Assembly: GCA_018882645.1 (NCBI GenBank)
Contig: VERM01000066.1
Span: 1-7,490, forward strand
Direction of reading: 5' to 3'
Length of the DNA stretch: 7,490 nucleotides
Source: Ferruginibacter sp.
GTDB taxonomy: Bacteria > Bacteroidota > Bacteroidia > Chitinophagales > Chitinophagaceae
How positions within the stretch are numbered: position 1 is the first letter of the stretch; every line of letters begins with the position of its first letter. Both the position numbers and the translations under genes were made by a program. This document shows positions 5,142 to 7,490 of the stretch, in pieces. A model generated the notes under the pieces. The model was not told where the DNA came from, did no database searches, and saw only the letters and a list, made by a program, of their open reading frames with translations.

Positions 5142-5786
5142 TTATACATCAAAACTTTTAACATCGGGATGTGCCAGTAAAAACTGGTTGACCAGATCAT
5201 AGTTTCTATCAGGAGAACTGATGCGATATAAATAAACAGCATCATTATTTTCTTTATGCATTTTCATACAGCGATATGTCAGCCCATGGGTATGGAAAAA
5301 GTTTTCCAGTTCATGTTTGAGTTGATTTCCAAGAAGTACTGTTCTTATTCGGTAATCCTTTACCTTATGAAATCGGTTGATAAAACGCTGAACGGGTTCA
5401 AGCACAAAAAGTGCAATTACTACAATAGAGGTTACAACAATTGCAATAGGATAATTGTGATAACCTATTGCCATTCCCAATGCCGCTGTTATCCAAATCA
5501 AAGCGGCTGTAGTAAGACCATTTACAGAAATGCCTTCTTTAAAAATTACACCGGCACCTATAAAACCGATTCCGGTTACGATATTGCTCGCTATCCGGTC
5601 AGTGCTTCCTCCTCCGACAATTTCTTTAGAAAGTATGGTATACAGGCAAGATCCAACAGATATAAGGATCATGGTTCTGAATCCCGCGGGTTTGCTTCTA
5701 AATTCTCTTTCCAGACCAAGAATTGCACCAATTACAAATGCTACGGAAACTTGCGCTGCTTCTTCAAAATATATGGTTAAGTCCAT
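5142..5786 (-). CDS. MgtC/SapB family inner-membrane protein
   Basis: 214 residues. The N-terminal about 130 residues form the MgtC domain: a first membrane helix (about 12-26), LGLEREFRSKPAGFRT (23-38), a helix at about 39-52, RIASNIVTGIGFIGAGVIF (64-82), GLTTAALIWITAALGMAIG (90-108) and a last helix (about 112-130). Residues about 145-214 are a soluble C-terminal region of the size seen in full-length members, where it forms an ACT-like fold. MgtC proteins in pathogens help survival in low magnesium and inhibit the F-type ATP synthase; the role of such family members in Bacteroidota is not settled. ATG 5786 gives the expected N-terminus. It shares its stop region with the downstream yaeR-like gene, implying co-transcription. 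No magnesium riboswitch or leader structure was evident in the upstream AT-rich DNA. Confidence 0.92.
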   Translation of the reverse strand: MDLTIYFEEAAQVSVAFVIGAILGLEREFRSKPAGFRTMILISVGSCLYTILSKEIVGGGSTDRIASNIVTGIGFIGAGVIFKEGISVNGLTTAALIWITAALGMAIGYHNYPIAIVVTSIVVIALFVLEPVQRFINRFHKVKDYRIRTVLLGNQLKHELENFFHTHGLTYRCMKMHKENNDAVYLYRISSPDRNYDLVNQFLLAHPDVKSFDV

Positions 5787-6214
5787 TACGCCTCAGTCTA
5801 TTTCGAATAAAATTAATCTAAAATAACGATATAAATTTTAAGATTAATTCTTTTTTGTCTTTATTAATAAACGCTTTCGGCCATCGGCATCTACTGCAAC
5901 AAATACCATAGTGCTTTGCCTGAATAATACTTTATATTGTTTTCAATAATTTGATTGTTGTAATGGCTGTCATTATACGTTACATCCGGCGATAGTAAAC
6001 TTCGTATTTTTCAAGAAAATATTTTAAAAAAACACAAAATAAAATCAAAAAATATAATACTTTTATCGCATAATTAAAAAAATAGGCAGACAAAATTATA
6101 TAGAGCCGACCACGCACTTGAAAAATCTTTACAAAAGTGAAGACCAGAAATCACTATAATAAACGGGGCAAATCCGAAAAGCCATATGAGTAGGAAAAAT
6201 TTAAACCAAATCAC
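5787..6214. other. AT-rich intergenic region, one decayed gene tail
   Basis: 428 bp between the minus-strand mgtC-like gene and the plus-strand TRL-like gene, so both promoters must lie here. No exact TAnnTTTG promoter with a well-placed TTG was found on either side. The one item that looks protein-coding is a minus-strand fragment at 5844-5942. The stretch 6003-6100 is extremely AT-rich and I see nothing else in it. Confidence 0.6.
5844..5942 (-). pseudogene. C-terminal remnant resembling an acyl-CoA thioesterase
   Basis: A minus-strand frame of 32 codons between an in-frame TGA (5943-5945) and TAA (5844-5846). It reads QSTMVFVAVDADGRKRLL in its middle, which resembles the final beta strand and tail of hotdog-fold acyl-CoA thioesterases, where FVAVDxxGxP is common. 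There is no start codon in a sensible place and the preceding sequence does not continue the fold in any frame. It is probably the stump of a deleted gene, with its stop 58 bases upstream of the mgtC-like ATG. The match is short and from memory, so chance similarity cannot be excluded. Confidence 0.35.
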
Positions 6215-6499
6215 ATGTTAAAAAATTTCAGAACAATTTTTGCGGCTCTTGTTGTAATTGCAATGGCGTCAAGCTGTGCATTAACTTTGCCTGTAAATGC
6301 TACAAGTAATGCTGTTGGCAACAAAGTTGGAACAGCTAGAGCAACTGGTTATCTAGGTGTTTTGTTTTTTGATGCAGATGCAAGCATCAGAACTGCAGCT
6401 AAAAATGGAGGTATCACAAAAATTTCAACCGTTGACATTAAACAAACCAATGTTCTCGGCCTAATCAATACTTTCGAAACTATCGTAACCGGCGAATAG
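6215..6499 (+). CDS. TRL-like family lipoprotein
   Basis: 94 residues. A lipoprotein signal peptide is clear: a basic start (MLKNFR), a hydrophobic core FAALVVIAMA and the lipobox ASSC with C21 as the lipidated residue. The mature part of about 74 residues carries the features of the TRL family (named after a tRNA-associated locus in Leptospira): NATSNAVGNKVGTARA (28-43), DASIRTAAKNGGITKI (55-70), then STVDIKQTNVLG (71-82) and a closing VTGE. The function is unknown; it is expected on the periplasmic or outer face of a membrane. The gene stands alone: a 428-bp gap lies before it and a strong terminator begins 9 bases after its stop. No tRNA gene is visible nearby in this window. Confidence 0.88.
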   Translation: MLKNFRTIFAALVVIAMASSCALTLPVNATSNAVGNKVGTARATGYLGVLFFDADASIRTAAKNGGITKISTVDIKQTNVLGLINTFETIVTGE

Positions 6500-6507
6500 C
6501 CTCCTTT

Positions 6508-6539
6508 ACGTCAAGGGGGCGATCCCCCTTGACGTTTTT
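6508..6539 (+). terminator. Strong intrinsic terminator after the TRL-like gene
   Basis: ACGTCAAGGGGG (6508-6519) and CCCCCTTGACGT (6524-6535) form a perfect 12-bp stem with the 4-base loop CGAT, and a T tract (6535-6539) follows. It begins 9 bases after the stop codon. It ends 13 bases before the ATG at 6553, so the following gene needs its own promoter. Confidence 0.92.
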
Positions 6540-6552
6540 CAATCTCTCTTAA

Positions 6553-7155
6553 ATGAAAAAGATATTCTTTTTTTTATTTCAGTATTTTTGTTTTGTGTAT
6601 TTAAAATTTAATCTTCTCTTGAGAACCAAGTTGTCTTTTGTTGTTCTCCTTTCCATTTTTTTTTATAGCTGCTTATCTGTAAAACCATCCACAACAAAAT
6701 CGGGAAAGAAGTATTTTGAAACGTTTTATGTTGGCGCAGAAGGAACCCAGTATTTTATTAAACCTCTATTATTTAAAAATGCAATCTCCAATGAAAATCT
6801 GCTTGTTGATATTACTTTCAGATACAAAAATGAAATCAGAGATTCTGCAATCATTAATTTAAGCATTCAAAGTTTAAATATCTATAAACAAATAGACAGC
6901 TTTCGACTATCCAATAAAATGACCAATATTAAAAATGATAAAGTAGAGCTGTTATTTAATGAAAAAACCAGAAACGGGTTTTTATCCAGGTTTACTACAA
7001 AAATACCTTTAGATAATACGAAATCGTTGTTTAACAGCGATGACTGGCACTTTGTTCTTTATCATAAAGGACAATCCATTGAATATAAAACGGAAAATAA
7101 GACAGTAAAAACTATAAACATATTGAGAAATAAGGTTTTTGTTTTGATGCAATAA
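6553..7155 (+). CDS. Putative lipoprotein of unknown function
   Basis: 200 residues from ATG 6553; I do not recognise the family. A lipobox IFFYSC with C40 follows a hydrophobic stretch, so the protein is probably lipidated and carried to a membrane. The mature part (about 160 residues) is rich in Lys, Asn and Phe and looks beta-rich, with an alternating pattern such as LLVDITFRYKNE (83-94), and a basic C-terminus. The start is uncertain. From ATG 6553 the signal region would be an unusual 39 residues with two hydrophobic blocks. From TTG 6619 (codon 23) it would be a normal 17-residue lipoprotein signal beginning MRTKLSF. A promoter box at 6583-6590 lies downstream of the ATG and favours the TTG start. 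Very AT-rich coding sequence compared with umuC. Confidence 0.7.
   Translation: MKKIFFFLFQYFCFVYLKFNLLLRTKLSFVVLLSIFFYSCLSVKPSTTKSGKKYFETFYVGAEGTQYFIKPLLFKNAISNENLLVDITFRYKNEIRDSAIINLSIQSLNIYKQIDSFRLSNKMTNIKNDKVELLFNEKTRNGFLSRFTTKIPLDNTKSLFNSDDWHFVLYHKGQSIEYKTENKTVKTINILRNKVFVLMQ
6583..6590 (+). promoter_or_regulatory. Bacteroidetes -7 box inside the 5' end of the 6553 gene
   Basis: TATTTTTG matches the TAnnTTTG consensus exactly. No TTG is found at the -33 position, so the site is half supported. Transcription from it would begin near 6597, after the ATG at 6553 and before the TTG at 6619. Confidence 0.35.
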
Positions 7156-7200
7156 CAATCGAAAGAATTTGAGTTTTTGGGGTTTCTCATTTAAAAAGGG

Positions 7201-7297
7201 CTGTCTCAATAATAAATGAGGCACCATAGATTTGAATAAATCACAACCTCTCTACATCAGGTATCCGAATAAAAAAGAGGCTGTCCTTTTGAGACAG
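7201..7297. mobile_element. Possible MITE-like or insertion-sequence remnant
   Basis: CTGTCTCAA (7201-7209) and TTGAGACAG (7289-7297) are perfect 9-bp inverted repeats enclosing about 80 bases without a gene. A partial direct copy GGCTGTC also occurs at both ends (7199-7205 and 7279-7285). GGCTGTCTCAAAA-type ends resemble the terminal repeats I recall for Bacteroidota transposons of the IS1182 type. No transposase and no clear target duplication are seen. The right end overlaps a terminator-like hairpin. Confidence 0.35.
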
Positions 7298-7303
7298 ACT
7301 CTT
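7271..7303 (-). terminator. Terminator of the minus-strand gene at the right edge
   Basis: On the minus strand AAGAG (7299-7303) and CTGTC (7293-7297) pair with GACAG (7281-7285) and CTCTT (7275-7279), giving two 5-bp blocks with one mismatch and a 7-base loop. T-rich sequence from 7276 downwards follows. It lies about 42 bases after the stop codon at 7345-7347, a good position for that gene's terminator. Confidence 0.6.
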
Positions 7304-7344
7304 ATAATTTACCCCTCGAAAATCGTAAAGCACTGTAAAGGTTT

Positions 7345-7490
7345 TTATTCCTCTTCGGATAACATTCTTCTCTTCTTCCTATAATCGCGCAGTTTCTTCG
7401 CTCCGTAGCCAACTCCAACTGCCAGTACTGCCGTCAAGCCACCATCCACAGGGACTTCAGGAGGGCGCTCCAATCCGCCCGAACCGGGAC
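7345..7490 (-). CDS. C-terminal end of a protein with a PID-CTERM-like sorting tail
   Basis: Only the last 47 residues are in the window; the 5' part lies beyond the right edge. They contain a Pro-rich lead (ERPPEVPVDGG), a hydrophobic segment LTAVLAVGVGYGA and a strongly basic end KKLRDYRKKRRM followed by SEEE and TAA. A short motif, a membrane helix and a basic cluster is the three-part plan of exosortase-type CTERM tails. The PVDGGL start fits the PID-CTERM variant found in Bacteroidota. Inferred role: a surface or secreted protein handled by an exosortase-like enzyme, or simply anchored by its tail. The size and function of the rest cannot be seen. Confidence 0.7.
   Translation of the reverse strand, partial: PGSGGLERPPEVPVDGGLTAVLAVGVGYGAKKLRDYRKKRRMLSEEE

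Noticed and set aside
5256..5826. Plus-strand frames of 98-174 codons opposite the mgtC-like gene
   Set aside because: They are antisense to a clear MgtC-family gene, and their Tyr- and Asn-rich translation lacks any motif.
6003..6100. Very AT-rich tract considered as an origin or A-tract promoter element
   Set aside because: No DnaA-box cluster or exact promoter box was found; composition alone is not evidence.
1..7490. CRISPR array, rRNA or tRNA genes
   Set aside because: No regularly spaced direct repeats and no conserved tRNA or rRNA sequence were seen on either strand.

Overview
The window looks like a chromosomal segment from a Bacteroidota species, most likely Chitinophagaceae or a related Sphingobacteriia-type lineage. 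The signs are a type IX secretion (T9SS) C-terminal sorting domain, a kinase fused to a RapZ C-terminal domain, a TRL-like lipoprotein, a PID-CTERM-like sorting tail, the absence of usable Shine-Dalgarno sequences, and promoter boxes of the Bacteroidetes TTG-N19-21-TAnnTTTG type. Taxonomy is inferred from gene content only.

Layout. On the minus strand, 1-366 is the 5' part of a NYN-domain protein that runs off the left edge. It has a good promoter and a terminator-like hairpin in its leader. 659-2113 (minus) encodes a small-molecule kinase fused to a RapZ C-terminal domain. A 423-bp divergent intergenic region follows, holding several hairpins, a plus-strand terminator and an operator-like repeat cluster. 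On the plus strand, 2537-2980 and 3068-4336 form a umuD-umuC operon for a translesion DNA polymerase (Pol V type). 4356-4676 is an orphan T9SS sorting domain. A bidirectional terminator separates it from the convergent minus-strand pair mgtC-like (5142-5786) and yaeR-like (4746-5141). 5787-6214 is AT-rich and holds only what looks like the tail of a decayed acyl-CoA thioesterase gene. Two plus-strand lipoprotein genes follow: 6215-6499 (TRL-like) and 6553-7155 (unknown), with a strong terminator between them. The right end has a short inverted-repeat element and the C-terminal end of a minus-strand protein with a PID-CTERM-like tail.

The most notable signal is the UmuD homologue. It aligns with UmuD along its whole length, but the catalytic serine of the GDSM motif is Asn and the catalytic lysine is Arg, so it should be unable to process itself. 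It is still paired with a UmuC that keeps its catalytic acidic residues, steric-gate tyrosine and clamp-binding motif. The repeat cluster just upstream of umuD (three copies of one 8-mer, two of them facing each other) suggests a dedicated repressor rather than auto-cleavage as the control point. Other items of interest are a possible small RNA or attenuator before the NYN gene, the kinase-RapZ fusion, and start-codon problems in three genes.
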